A DNA stretch of 64,000 nucleotides from CATQGW01 sp965262235 (GCA_965262235.1 OZ253504.1:2294001-2358000); one strand, 5' to 3'. Shown: positions 1-8,707, numbered from the stretch's first letter. Notes: a model not told the origin generated them from the letters alone. A program made the numbers and translations.

Positions 1-68
1 CCGTCCCTACGGGACATCCCCCCACAGAGCGGGGGAGAGCGGATCCGGCTTGTTCAGAGCGTTCTTAG
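1..68. repeat. GC-rich palindromic repeat, terminal copy
   Basis: This is the window-edge copy of the palindromic family that recurs in at least 12 other intergenic clusters. It holds a CCCCCC/GGGGG hairpin followed by GGATCCGGCTTGTTCAGAGC. Read on the minus strand, the repeat end runs directly out of the TAA stop of the adjacent gene (stop at 65-67). The left end is cut by the window. Confidence 0.8.
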
Positions 69-736
69 TCGGGCCAGTGCGCATTCATCAGCTGCACCCA
101 CGTGTGACGGGTCAGTCCCTCCCGCTCCCGGCCGGATTCAGCCAGCAGCCGACGCAACTCGGCCGGGACACCCGACGCCGGATCGGTGGCCGAGCGCGTC
201 TCGTGCCAATGACCCACGCTGTAGTACCCGGCCAGGTTCGTGACCATGAAGTCATCGCTCAGCGCCGCATCGCTGAAGTTGCCCAGGACGCGGTGTCCCA
301 TCGCGTCCATCGCCGGCCACACGCCGTGCTCCGTCAGTTCGGCGAACCGCTCCCAAACCGCCGGATCAATCGTCCAGCGACGCAAGCCGTACACGGCGCG
401 ACGATCGCTGTCGGGAGTCTCGGCCAACGGACGCCCCGAGTACGGGATCAGCGGCTTGACCGACTCATCGACAACCAGCGGGCGCCGCTTGCTGCGGTAG
501 TCATGGTCGTCCAGGCCGACAATGATCTCCTGTCCCCGCCGCCACTCGTCCCAGGAAGGAATCCCAACGAAGCTGTGTACTTCTTCGGGCGTCCCCCCGA
601 TCGTCGGATTCAGCAAGCAGAGCGGACGATAGCCGGCCTCAACAAGGCGGGGCCAGGTTCGCTCAAGAAAGAGCTCTCGATACTCGCGAAAGCGTCCCGG
701 CTCGACCATCGTCACGCGATGCTCGTACAGATCCAT
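65..736 (-). CDS. NIPSNAP-family protein
   Basis: This 223-residue soluble protein looks like two NIPSNAP/dimeric alpha-beta-barrel repeats. The first begins LYEHRVTMVEPGRFREYREL (about residues 3-22) and the second begins YGLRRWTIDP, near residue 115. There is no signal peptide or membrane segment. The start at 736 is preferred over an ATG 18 bases upstream because GGAGGG lies 7 bases before it. NIPSNAP proteins in bacteria mostly have no assigned reaction, and some are small-molecule-binding or monooxygenase-like barrels. The gene stands alone, and its stop codon is fused to a palindromic repeat. The family call is fairly sure, the function unknown. Confidence 0.7.
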   Translation of the reverse strand: MDLYEHRVTMVEPGRFREYRELFLERTWPRLVEAGYRPLCLLNPTIGGTPEEVHSFVGIPSWDEWRRGQEIIVGLDDHDYRSKRRPLVVDESVKPLIPYSGRPLAETPDSDRRAVYGLRRWTIDPAVWERFAELTEHGVWPAMDAMGHRVLGNFSDAALSDDFMVTNLAGYYSVGHWHETRSATDPASGVPAELRRLLAESGREREGLTRHTWVQLMNAHWPD

Positions 737-820
737 GGTGCATCCCTCCGTCATGCGTCGCTCGCCACTCGCGCAACTCTAGCCCCCCCACATAGCTGAG
801 TTTGTTGCAGAAACCCCATC

Positions 821-898
821 TCCGTCATTCCCGCGAAGGCGGGAATCTATTCTCCACATCTGTTCAGGACTGGATTCCCGCCTTCGCGGGAATGACGA
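821..898. repeat. short inverted-repeat element
   Basis: Two 25-base arms (823-847 and 873-897) are perfect inverted copies built on GTCATTCCCGCGAAGG, with a 25-base spacer. This is the widespread bacterial intergenic repeat whose spurious translation reads VIPAKAGIQ or SFLRRQES. It lies between the NIPSNAP gene and the alcohol dehydrogenase, about 85 bases before the latter's start. Confidence 0.8.
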
Positions 899-981
899 GA
901 ACGGGGCGATCAAGGGTTTGCGCAACAGCCTCAGCTACCCTGCCTCGCAACGGTGCAGACAGCTGTTGAAGCGAGGGTGCA

Positions 982-2034
982 ATGAAGATCGTCGAGATGT
1001 TGGGAGAACGCAACCTCCGGGTCGTGGAATTGCCCGAACCCGAGCCGCGCGACGACTTCGTCGTCATCAAAGTCATGGCCTCCACGATCTGCGGCACCGA
1101 GGCACGCACCTATCACGATCCACGCTCACCCGAATACACCCACTACAACTCCGGCCACGAGGCGACGGGGATCGTCTGGAAGACCGCCCCAGGGGCGCGC
1201 GTCGCCGAGGGGACCAGGGTCGCCGTCCACTGCGACCTCGGCCAGCATTGCGGGCGCTGCGAGAACTGCTATCGCGGCGACTGGCTGCGCTGCCTCGACC
1301 CGCGCCCGATCATCAGCGACTGGCGCGGCACGCACGCGCAGTTCATCCTCCGCCGCGAAAGCGAGTGCATGGCGTTGCCCGATGATGTCCCGTTCGAGAT
1401 CGGCTCCACGCTGGTCGACTGCGCCGGCACCCCCTACCGCGGAATCCGCCGCCTCGGAGTCGACGGCTTCGACACGGTGCTGATCACCGGCCTGGGGCCC
1501 CTCGGCGCAGCGGCGGCGATCATCTGCGACGCGCTCGGCGCGACTGTGATCGCCACCGAACCAGCCGAATACCGGCTCGCCCGGGCGGCCGAGTACGGCG
1601 TCGACCACCCGATCAATCCCAACGACGGCGACGCCCTGGCCCGGGTGATGTCGCTCACGGCCGGCCGCGGCGTTGATGTCGCGATCGACTTCACCGGCTA
1701 CACCGAGCCGCAGCTCTTGTGTCTCGACGGCGTGCGGAGCGGCGGCGCGGTGGGATTCATGGGCCTCAAATACGACGACACGCCCGACGGCCCCGTGCCG
1801 CGCCCCACGCCCGTCACCGTCGCCGGCCACCTGCTGCCCAAGGAGCTGACCCTGATCGGCAGCTGGTGCGTTGGTCCCGACGAGTATCTCCAGCTGGTCG
1901 AGCTCGTCCAGAAGGGCCTGCCGCTCGAGCGCCTGATCACCCACCGTTTCAGCATCGACGACGCCGCAACAGCCTTCGACACCGCGTTCACCCAGCAGGG
2001 CACAAAGATCATCATCGACCCCTGGCTGGAATGA
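982..2034 (+). CDS. zinc-dependent alcohol dehydrogenase family protein
   Basis: This 350-residue medium-chain dehydrogenase has the expected order: a GroES-like catalytic domain, then a Rossmann domain. Visible ligands are Cys37 (ICGTE) and His59-Glu60 (GHE) for catalytic zinc. Cys90, 93, 96 and 104 (C-x2-C-x2-C-x7-C) bind structural zinc. The NAD(P) loop is TGLGPLGA, near residue 170. The family oxidises alcohols or polyols (threonine dehydrogenase and sorbitol dehydrogenase are relatives), and the substrate cannot be read from sequence. GAGG precedes the ATG at short spacing. The gene is monocistronic and convergent with the DUF3179 gene downstream. Confidence 0.9.
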   Translation: MKIVEMLGERNLRVVELPEPEPRDDFVVIKVMASTICGTEARTYHDPRSPEYTHYNSGHEATGIVWKTAPGARVAEGTRVAVHCDLGQHCGRCENCYRGDWLRCLDPRPIISDWRGTHAQFILRRESECMALPDDVPFEIGSTLVDCAGTPYRGIRRLGVDGFDTVLITGLGPLGAAAAIICDALGATVIATEPAEYRLARAAEYGVDHPINPNDGDALARVMSLTAGRGVDVAIDFTGYTEPQLLCLDGVRSGGAVGFMGLKYDDTPDGPVPRPTPVTVAGHLLPKELTLIGSWCVGPDEYLQLVELVQKGLPLERLITHRFSIDDAATAFDTAFTQQGTKIIIDPWLE

Positions 2035-2094
2035 GCCGACCGAACCCCGATAGCCGCCCTCCTGACGTGCCAGCAGTCCTGCTCGACACCCGCC

Positions 2095-3531
2095 CTAAGC
2101 GGCCTCTGATTGCGTCACGATCTGCGTCTCCGGGTGGAACGCCCACCAGGCGAACCAGAAGTGGTCGGAGAAGATCACCGGGCGTAGCTCCGAGCCCGCC
2201 AGCTCGCCCTCGACGGCGCGCCCGAAGATGTCCCACACGCTGCCCGTCTCGTTGTCGACGAAGGTCTGCCCGCTCGCGTCGTCAGCGTTCGGTGCGAAGC
2301 TCAACAGCCGACCGTCCAGCTCGCGATCAAAGATCGCCGTCGCCCCGACATCCGCGGCGTTCTTGATGATCCCGGCGCCCAACGCCGAGTTCGTGCCCGG
2401 CGTCCAGAGGATCACGATCCGTGTCGCGTCGTGCGTGTCGTAGACCACCCGCTGCTCCGTGACGAAGGTCCACGGGTAGGCGATCTCGGCCCCGCCCGGC
2501 GTCTCGACTGAAACCACCCGGCTCTTGGGCGGCAGTCGGTCGTCGAGGTGTCCGTTGTAGAGGAACGGGCGGCCCTCAGGCGTGTCGTAGCGCACGTAGG
2601 GGTTCTGCCCGTACGCGCGGCCCCAGCCGGTGTCACGGGACATCACCAGTCCGTCCGGGAAGGCCTCGCGGAACTGAGCGAACGAGACGATCGTGGCCGG
2701 CACGCCCTCGAGCCGCGCCCCGACGAGGCTGCCGATGATCGCACGGCCCGTCGCCTGCTGCCAGAGCGTCTCCGTGTTGCGGTCGTACATCACCAGGTCG
2801 CTGTTGCGCAGCAGTCCCGAGACCGCGAAGTCGAGAGTCTGAGCGCCGAGCTGTCGGTGGAACGCGATTGCGGTGTTGCAGAGCGGGCAGAACGTGATCG
2901 CGACCGGCTGGCCGTTGATCGTGTCGTTGACGATCTCATGCCAGATCAGGATGCCCAGCGGGAAGGCCCGCGCGTCGTCGCCGAGCCGCACCTGGACCAC
3001 GGGAATCTCCGGCTCGTAGACGTCGTTCGCCTCGTCGATCGTCAAGTACAGGGGTCCAAAGATGGCGGGGATAGCGTCGCGCGGCGCTCCCACGCGCAAG
3101 TCGTCCACATCAATGATCCGGATGCCCCAGTGCGTGGTGAAGAACCGCCCGATGTCGCTGGGCGTGTAGCTGTCGCGGATGATCGGGATGCCCTCGTCGG
3201 TATGCGTGGCGTCGCGCGGCAGGTAAGTCACCAGCGCCTCGTCGTCCGCAGCCTGCTCGTCGGCTGCGTCGGTCGCCGTCGTCTGCGCGCGCTCCTGTTC
3301 GGGATCGGCCTGCTGTTGCGCGGCCTCGGCCGATTGCTGCTCTTGCGGCTGCGCCGCCGATTGTTGATCGGGCTGCGCCTGCTGTGCGGGTTCTGTTGTG
3401 TCAGCGACCGTCTGCTGTTGTGCTTGCGCGGGCGCGGCCGGGGCGCTCAACTGCTGCGGGTCGGCGGCGGAGCCGCAGGCCGCGACCAGCAACCCCAACA
3501 CACCCAACAGCGCGACGCCTACCATTCGCAT
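2095..3531 (-). CDS. DUF3179 domain lipoprotein
   Basis: This 478-residue exported protein has a lipoprotein signal ending LLVAAC (lipid Cys19). A Gln/Ala/Glu-rich low-complexity linker covers about residues 25-95, followed by a DUF3179 domain. Family hallmarks visible are DARAFPLGILIWHEIVNDT, then FCPLCNTAIAF, then SGLLRNSDLVMYDR and LWQQ. DUF3179 proteins are common in archaea, Chloroflexota and marine bacteria, and their biochemical role is not established. The CPLC pair could bind metal or form a disulfide. A paralogue lies at 51473-53083. The gene is divergent from the SnoaL-like gene. The family call is strong, the function unknown. Confidence 0.88.
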   Translation of the reverse strand: MRMVGVALLGVLGLLVAACGSAADPQQLSAPAAPAQAQQQTVADTTEPAQQAQPDQQSAAQPQEQQSAEAAQQQADPEQERAQTTATDAADEQAADDEALVTYLPRDATHTDEGIPIIRDSYTPSDIGRFFTTHWGIRIIDVDDLRVGAPRDAIPAIFGPLYLTIDEANDVYEPEIPVVQVRLGDDARAFPLGILIWHEIVNDTINGQPVAITFCPLCNTAIAFHRQLGAQTLDFAVSGLLRNSDLVMYDRNTETLWQQATGRAIIGSLVGARLEGVPATIVSFAQFREAFPDGLVMSRDTGWGRAYGQNPYVRYDTPEGRPFLYNGHLDDRLPPKSRVVSVETPGGAEIAYPWTFVTEQRVVYDTHDATRIVILWTPGTNSALGAGIIKNAADVGATAIFDRELDGRLLSFAPNADDASGQTFVDNETGSVWDIFGRAVEGELAGSELRPVIFSDHFWFAWWAFHPETQIVTQSEAA

Positions 3532-3587
3532 GGAGTCAGCGTACCCCGGAACCAGCCGCTGACCAGTCGTTGGGGGGGAGCCGCGCC

Positions 3588-3983
3588 ATCAGCTCGACTC
3601 AGACCGACACGGAAGCCGTGCTCGCGGCCAACCGAGCCTTCTACGACGCGTTCAACGCGCGCGACATGGAGATCATGTCCGACCTCTGGTCGCGCGACAT
3701 CGAGGTGACCTGCATCCACCCGCACCGCGCAATGCTCGTCGGCCGCGACGATGTGTTGCGCTCCTGGCGGGCGATCCTCGGCCACCCCGAACAGCCCAAG
3801 ATCGTCTTCGCGGCCGAGTCGCCGCGCATCTTCAATGATGTTGGGATCGTCTCCGGCCGCGAAGTGGTCGCGGCCGTACCGATCACCGCGACCAACATCT
3901 ACGTGCGGGAAGCTGGCGAGTGGCGGATGATCCACCACCACGGCAGCCCCGTCATCCAGGTTCAGGACCACGCCGGGCGCTAA
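3588..3983 (+). CDS. SnoaL-like / NTF2-fold protein, start codon unusual
   Basis: About 131 residues with the NTF2-like pattern: VLAANRAFYDAFNARDMEIM helix, a WSRDIEVTCIHP segment, then the EWRMIHHHGSPV strand near the C-terminus. Members are small-ligand enzymes or steroid-isomerase-like proteins; many bacterial ones of this subtype are annotated only as ketosteroid-isomerase-like. Homologues normally start shortly before TDTEAVL. Here no ATG or GTG is suitably placed. A strong Shine-Dalgarno run (GGGGGGGAG, 3572-3580) lies 7 bases before an ATC codon at 3588, which is used here. A TTG at 3570 is the alternative, and the in-frame ATG at 3384 lies far inside the divergent gene. It sits 25 bases upstream of bcp, so co-transcription is likely. 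Confidence 0.7.
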   Translation: MSSTQTDTEAVLAANRAFYDAFNARDMEIMSDLWSRDIEVTCIHPHRAMLVGRDDVLRSWRAILGHPEQPKIVFAAESPRIFNDVGIVSGREVVAAVPITATNIYVREAGEWRMIHHHGSPVIQVQDHAGR

Positions 3984-4008
3984 CCCGGCGACGACTGAGG
4001 AGCCCGAC

Positions 4009-4482
4009 ATGCCTGTCACGCTTGGCGCCGGCGACCGCGCGCCCGATTTCGAGCTGGCCGACGACAACGGCCAACTGCATCGGCTCGCTGACTACACCGG
4101 GCGGACCGTGGTGCTGTACTTCTACCCGCGTGACGACACCCCGGGATGCACCAAGCAGGCCTGCAGCTTCCGAGACACGATCGGCGAGATCGGCGCTGAG
4201 GGCGCGGTCGTGCTCGGCGTCTCCGTCGACACTGCCGAATCGCACCAGAAGTTTCGCGCCAAGTTCGACCTGAACTTCCCGCTGCTCGTCGACGAGGGCG
4301 CAAGCGTCGCCACCGAGTACGGCGCCTGGGGCGAAAAGAAGCTCTATGGCCGCACATCGATCGGCATGACGCGGGCAACGTTTATCATTGGCCCCGACGG
4401 CCTGTTCACCAAGGTCTGGAAGCGCGCCCGCGCCGCCGACCACGCTGAGGCCGTGCTCAAGGCATTGCGCGCAGCCAAGTAA
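4009..4482 (+). CDS. bcp: thioredoxin-dependent peroxiredoxin (BCP/PrxQ)
   Basis: This 157-residue cytoplasmic AhpC/TSA-fold protein has peroxidatic Cys47 in PRDDTPGCT and resolving Cys52, the C-x4-C spacing of the PrxQ/BCP class. It reduces hydrogen peroxide and organic hydroperoxides using thioredoxin. Length matches the family (about 150-160). It follows the NTF2-like gene by 25 bases and is followed 60 bases later by the zinc-binding lipoprotein, suggesting a loose operon. The assignment is firm. Confidence 0.95.
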   Translation: MPVTLGAGDRAPDFELADDNGQLHRLADYTGRTVVLYFYPRDDTPGCTKQACSFRDTIGEIGAEGAVVLGVSVDTAESHQKFRAKFDLNFPLLVDEGASVATEYGAWGEKKLYGRTSIGMTRATFIIGPDGLFTKVWKRARAADHAEAVLKALRAAK

Positions 4483-4542
4483 CCCGACGAAGCCCAAGCA
4501 TCACGGGTTCGAACAACCAGCGCGCCTAGAACCCCCCGTCCC

Positions 4543-5496
4543 ATGTTCCGAAGTCGGGCGCTTCGCGCCCTCCTGTCGCTGTGCGTCGCGGCGGCGGCGC
4601 TGACCGCCGCCTGCAACGACGGCGACGCCCCACCCTCAGATGACACGCCCACCCTGAGAGTGATCGCCTCCACGGAGTTGATCGCCGAATGGGTGCAGCG
4701 GGTCGGCGGCGAGCAAGTCGTCGTCCGCGCGCTCGTGCCGCCCGGCGCCGACGCACACACGCTCGAACTCACCACCGGCGACATCCGCGAAGTCAGCGAC
4801 GCCGACATCGTGATCATCAACGGTGCAGGGCTCGAAGCCGGATACGACGGCGTGATCCTCGAAAGCGCCGAACTGCTCCTGATCCTCGCCGAGGAGCTTG
4901 AGGCGCAGGGGCTCGAGATCCACCCATTCGAGGGAATGGCCGCGGACGACCACGAGCAGCAGCAAGCCAGTCACGACGAGCACGGCCACGGCAGCGAGGA
5001 CCCGCACTTCTGGTTCGACGCCGACCTGGCGATCGCATCTGTCGAAGCGATCTCGGCCGCGCTCGCCGCGCTCGCGCCCGATGCAGCCGACGCGTTCGCA
5101 GGCCGGGCGCAGGACTACATCGCCGAGATCAGAGCGGCGGACGCCGATGTGCGCGAGCTGCTCGACGGCCTGCCCGCAGAGCGGCGCTATCTCATCACCT
5201 TTCACGACGCCTTCGGCTACTTCGCACGCCGCTATGGCCTGAGCATCGCCGGCTTCGTAGTCGAGGGCCCCGAGCAGGGCGTCAGCGCTGAGGCGATCAA
5301 GGACCTGGTCGCGCTGATCAAGCGCGAAGGCATCAGCAGGGTGTTCCGCGAGCCCCAGTTCGAGTCGAGCGCCATCGACGCCGTCGCCAACGAAACGGGT
5401 GTCGAAGTCGCCGTGATCTGGTCACAGCCGCAGGGCGAAGTCGACACCTACCTCAAGCTCCTCCGCGCCAACGCCAAAGCCATCGCCGCCGAGTGA
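4543..5496 (+). CDS. zinc/manganese ABC transporter substrate-binding lipoprotein (ZnuA-like)
   Basis: This 317-residue cluster A-I binding protein has a lipoprotein signal ending LTAAC (Cys24). Predicted metal ligands are the His in GADAHTLE, the His in EDPHFWFD, and the His in LITFHDAFGYF, with an acidic residue near the C-terminus (FREPQFES region). A His/Glu-rich loop (DDHEQQQASHDEHGHG, around residue 144) before the second ligand is typical of zinc-specific members. It should deliver Zn2+ or Mn2+ to a membrane permease. A matching permease lies 1.4 kb away on the opposite strand (6853-7731), but no ATPase gene is in the window. Confidence 0.9.
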   Translation: MFRSRALRALLSLCVAAAALTAACNDGDAPPSDDTPTLRVIASTELIAEWVQRVGGEQVVVRALVPPGADAHTLELTTGDIREVSDADIVIINGAGLEAGYDGVILESAELLLILAEELEAQGLEIHPFEGMAADDHEQQQASHDEHGHGSEDPHFWFDADLAIASVEAISAALAALAPDAADAFAGRAQDYIAEIRAADADVRELLDGLPAERRYLITFHDAFGYFARRYGLSIAGFVVEGPEQGVSAEAIKDLVALIKREGISRVFREPQFESSAIDAVANETGVEVAVIWSQPQGEVDTYLKLLRANAKAIAAE

Positions 5497-5549
5497 GCCC
5501 ATTCAGCCCTGTCGCCACACTGATACGCTGTCCCCCGGAGGAAGTGGCC

Positions 5550-5861
5550 ATGTCTGTCGAGCGCTACCGGATGAGCGACGGCTCGATCACCGAGAGCGCG
5601 TCGGAGTTCAGAGAGCATTGCGTGAAGCTCGTCGACGACCTGATGGCCTGCGGTGGGTGGATCACGATCACCACACATGATCAGCCGGACATCCGTCTGG
5701 CCGCCCTCGGTACACCGAAATCTCCACCGTGGGGGTTTCTCAAAGACGTGGAAATCACCGGCGACATCATGTCGCCGATCTTCACCGACGCTGAACTCGA
5801 TGAGTTTGTCGAGCGCGAAGTCGAGAACATCTACGGCCGCCGAACGGATCCCACCGGGTGA
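5550..5861 (+). CDS. Phd/YefM-type antitoxin
   Basis: A 103-residue protein placed directly before, and overlapping, a PIN-domain toxin. The middle part (ASEFREHCVKLVDDLMACGGWITITTHDQPDIRL) has the Phd/YefM arrangement: a helix, then a T-x-[HR]-x-[QK]-P strand. The C-terminal acidic region would wrap the toxin. The start at 5550 is set by GGAGGAAG 5 bases before the ATG; a longer frame upstream is not needed. It shares a GTGA overlap with the toxin gene, which indicates translational coupling. Such antitoxins normally autoregulate their promoter. Confidence 0.75.
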   Translation: MSVERYRMSDGSITESASEFREHCVKLVDDLMACGGWITITTHDQPDIRLAALGTPKSPPWGFLKDVEITGDIMSPIFTDAELDEFVEREVENIYGRRTDPTG

Positions 5862-6256
5862 CGCTGCTCGACACGAACGTGTTGATCTGGCTTGCCACTG
5901 GCAACCCTTTCCTCGGGCCGGAGACCCGCGCCGTGATCGAGCGCGCATGGACGAGCGTTGGCATCGCCGCGTCAGCGATCTCGTTCTGGGAGATCGCCAT
6001 GTTGCGTAGCAAGGACCGCTTGCCACCCCGGGTGGAGCCGGCGCCGTTCCTCACGGAGTTGCGCGATCGCGGCATGTCCGTGATCGACGTCACTGCCGAG
6101 ATTGGAATCCGCGCAGGCTTGCTCGAAGGCCTCCACGGCGATCCAGCCGATCGTGTCATCGTCGCCACCGCGCTTGATGGGCATGAGCTCGTGACGGGCG
6201 ACCGACAGATCCTCAGCTGGAACGGCCCGCTCCGCACGATCGACGCCTCGCGCTGA
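5858..6256 (+). CDS. PIN-domain ribonuclease toxin (VapC-type)
   Basis: This 132-residue PIN domain starts with GTG, overlapping the antitoxin stop by 4 bases (GTGA). Acidic catalytic residues are visible in LLDTNVLIWL (Asp5), SFWEIAML (Glu), DPADRVIVATAL (Asp) and TGDRQI (Asp), the full quartet. PIN toxins cleave tRNA or other RNAs using Mg2+. The length is typical (about 130), and the DPADR-I-ATA motif marks the VapC subgroup paired with Phd-like antitoxins. It sits between a zinc-binding protein gene and orn. An intact toxin domain suggests the module is functional. Confidence 0.9.
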   Translation: MTLLDTNVLIWLATGNPFLGPETRAVIERAWTSVGIAASAISFWEIAMLRSKDRLPPRVEPAPFLTELRDRGMSVIDVTAEIGIRAGLLEGLHGDPADRVIVATALDGHELVTGDRQILSWNGPLRTIDASR

Positions 6257-6286
6257 GCCGCTCGAAGCCGCTGATAGCCTCGCGCC

Positions 6287-6856
6287 ATGCCTGAACACGC
6301 TTCGCGCGATCACATGGTCTGGGTCGACCTCGAGATGACCGGGCTCGATCCCGATCGCGATGTGATCATCGAGGCCGCCGTGCTAGTCACCGATGGCGAA
6401 CTCAACATCGTCGCCCACGGCCCCGAGCTCGCCATCCATCGCGGGCCCGAGGAGCTCGCACTGATGGACGCCTGGAACCGCCGCACGCACGGAGCATCGG
6501 GCCTCACCGAGCGAGTCAGGCGATCGGACACGAGCATCACGCAGGCCGAAGACGAGATCCTCGAATTCCTCGCCGAGTGGACCCTTGAGCACAAGTCGCC
6601 GCTCTGCGGGAACTCAGTCCACCAGGACCGCGCGTTCATCCGCCGCGAAATGCCGCGCCTCTACGACTGGCTGCACTACCGGATCGTCGATGTGAGCACG
6701 ATCAAGGAGCTGGTGCGGCGCTGGTATCCCGAGGTCGAGCCCTTCGCCAAGCAGCAGAGCCACCGCGCGCTCGACGACATTCGCGAGAGCATCGACGAAC
6801 TCCGCTGGTATCGCCAGCACGTCTTCGTCGCACCGACCAGTCGCGAGCCGACCTAG
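6287..6856 (+). CDS. orn: oligoribonuclease
   Basis: This 189-residue DEDDh 3'-5' exonuclease degrades RNA di- to pentanucleotides (including pGpG) to mononucleotides in the cytoplasm. Exo I is VWVDLEMTGLDPDRDVIIEAA, Exo II is NSVHQDRAFIRREMP and Exo III is SHRALDDIRESI, giving the full D-E-D-H-D set. YRIVDVSTIKEL is the family signature. The length is standard. Its 3' end overlaps the convergent permease gene by 4 bases. Confidence 0.96.
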   Translation: MPEHASRDHMVWVDLEMTGLDPDRDVIIEAAVLVTDGELNIVAHGPELAIHRGPEELALMDAWNRRTHGASGLTERVRRSDTSITQAEDEILEFLAEWTLEHKSPLCGNSVHQDRAFIRREMPRLYDWLHYRIVDVSTIKELVRRWYPEVEPFAKQQSHRALDDIRESIDELRWYRQHVFVAPTSREPT

Positions 6857-7731
6857 CCCCGTTCGTGGTGGGCGGTGCCCACATCCTCGCGCTCGCGCCG
6901 CAGCGCGCGCAGCAGCCCGCGTGGCGAGCCGACAAACGCCAGCCCGACCAGCGCCACCGAAACCAGTACGATCGACGGCCCCGCCGCCAGGTTCGCGTGG
7001 AACGAGACGTAGAGCCCGACGACCGTCGCGACGACGCCGAACACGCCCGTCAGAGCCATCGCCCAGACCAACCGCCGCACCAGCAGCGTCGCCGCCGATG
7101 CCGGCGCCACGAGGATCGAAACGGCCAACACGATCCCGACCAGCCGAAACGCCACCACCGCCGCCAGCGCCACCAGCACCAGCAGACCCACCTGGATCGC
7201 CGTCACCGGGACGCCGCTGACTGCGGCCATCTCCGGGTCGTAGGCGACGAAGCGCAGCTCGTGGAAGAACAGCACCCCGAACAACAGCACGGCGCCGGCC
7301 AACACGCCCATCGCGATCAAATCATCGGGGCTGGCACCGACGATGTTGCCGACGAGCAACGAGCCGAGGTCGATCTGAAACGTCCGCTCGCGGCTGATCA
7401 GCGCCACCCCAAGCGCGAAGAATCCCGCAAACATCAGCCCGATCGCGGTGTCGGAACGCAGCCGCCCGCGGATCGTCAGCAGCGCCACCCCAAGCGCTGT
7501 CAAGACCGCGGCGACGCCTGCTCCGAACGTGATCCAGAGCGCCCCGCCGCCCAGCACGAGCGCCACTGCGGCGCCCGCGAGCTGCGTGTGCGCCACAGCG
7601 TCGCCGAGGAACGCGAGACCCTTCAGCACCACATAGGATCCCACCACCGACGCCGCGACGCTCACGATTACGCCGGCCAGCAGCGCGCGGCGCATGAACT
7701 CGAATTCCCACGGGTCTGACAACCACTCCAT
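6853..7731 (-). CDS. znuB: metal ABC transporter permease (ZnuB/MntB family)
   Basis: This 292-residue integral membrane protein of the ABC-3 family has about eight hydrophobic segments. The N-terminus (PWEFEFMRRALLAGVIVSVAA) matches the family, as does the internal GLAFLGDAVAHTQLAGAA motif, characteristic of ZnuB/MntB/SitD permeases. It forms the channel for zinc or manganese import, partnering a ZnuA-like binding protein such as the one at 4543-5496. It is on the opposite strand from that gene, and no ABC ATPase is in view. It is divergent from the SDR gene. Confidence 0.92.
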   Translation of the reverse strand: MEWLSDPWEFEFMRRALLAGVIVSVAASVVGSYVVLKGLAFLGDAVAHTQLAGAAVALVLGGGALWITFGAGVAAVLTALGVALLTIRGRLRSDTAIGLMFAGFFALGVALISRERTFQIDLGSLLVGNIVGASPDDLIAMGVLAGAVLLFGVLFFHELRFVAYDPEMAAVSGVPVTAIQVGLLVLVALAAVVAFRLVGIVLAVSILVAPASAATLLVRRLVWAMALTGVFGVVATVVGLYVSFHANLAAGPSIVLVSVALVGLAFVGSPRGLLRALRREREDVGTAHHERG

Positions 7732-7813
7732 CAGGGCCGCGCCACCTCAGTGGACCTGGCAGCTAACCTCGGGTTCCACACAACACATCCCCGCCCCTCT
7801 GGAGGTTCATGGC

Positions 7814-8707
7814 ATGGTACTTGAGGATCAGGTCGTCTTCATCACTGGCGCCTCGCGCGGCTTCGGCTTCGCCGCCACCGAAGAACTGCTCGTCCGCGGC
7901 CATCGCGTCGCCGCGACTATGCGCAATCCCGATCGCGATGGACCCGCCGTCCGCGCGCTCGACCCCGAGCGCGTTGAAGTGTTCCGCTGCGATGTCACGG
8001 ACCGCGTGACCGTTGACTCGGCCGTCGAAGGCGCACTCGAGCGCTTCGGCCGGATCGACACCCTCTTCAACAACGCCGGCTACGGCCTCTACGGACCCGT
8101 TGAGGACTTCAGCGAATCTGAAATCATGCGTGAGCTGGACACCAACTTCGTCGGCCAGATCCGCGTCGCCCAGGCGGTGCTGCCGGCGATGCGTGAGCAG
8201 CGCAGCGGCAAGATCATCAACGTCTCGTCGCTGGCGGGTCGGATCGTCGGCCCGCTGATGGGGCTCTACTCGGCCAGCAAGTGGGCCGTCGAAGCGATGT
8301 CCGAGGCGCTCCGCTACGAGGTCTCGCGTTGGGGCGTCGACGTCACGATCCTCGAACCCGGGATGTACGCGAGCGACTGGCAGACGACGAACCTCGATGT
8401 CGCCGCTACGGTGCGCGAGGGCCGCAGCGTCTACCAGGAGTCGGCCGAGCACGCGCTGGCCGAGTTCCGCAAGCGCGCCGCCACGCGGCCCGGCTCGCGC
8501 AGCGTCGCGACGGCGGTCACCGACATCGTCGAGCTCGTCCAGCAGATGCCGATGCGCTGGCCGATCGGCGAGGACACCGTGCACACGATCCGCCTGCGCG
8601 AAGCGATGACCGACATCGAGTGGGAAGAGCGCCTCCGCGGCGACGGCAACCTCTACCGCGCCGCCTTCTTCCGCAACGTCGAAGAGCCCCCCGCCAAACC
8701 GCGCTGA
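7814..8707 (+). CDS. SDR family oxidoreductase
   Basis: This 297-residue classical short-chain dehydrogenase has the cofactor loop TGASRGFG at residues 11-18, NNAGYG, the catalytic Ser in VSSLAG, and YSASK (Tyr and Lys). The substrate-side C-terminal extension is about 50 residues longer than minimal SDRs, as in the retinol/steroid-like subgroup. GGAGG lies 8 bases before the ATG at 7814, which fixes the start. The reaction is NAD(P)-dependent oxidation or reduction of a carbonyl or hydroxyl; the substrate is unknown. It is divergent from znuB. Confidence 0.9.
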   Translation: MVLEDQVVFITGASRGFGFAATEELLVRGHRVAATMRNPDRDGPAVRALDPERVEVFRCDVTDRVTVDSAVEGALERFGRIDTLFNNAGYGLYGPVEDFSESEIMRELDTNFVGQIRVAQAVLPAMREQRSGKIINVSSLAGRIVGPLMGLYSASKWAVEAMSEALRYEVSRWGVDVTILEPGMYASDWQTTNLDVAATVREGRSVYQESAEHALAEFRKRAATRPGSRSVATAVTDIVELVQQMPMRWPIGEDTVHTIRLREAMTDIEWEERLRGDGNLYRAAFFRNVEEPPAKPR

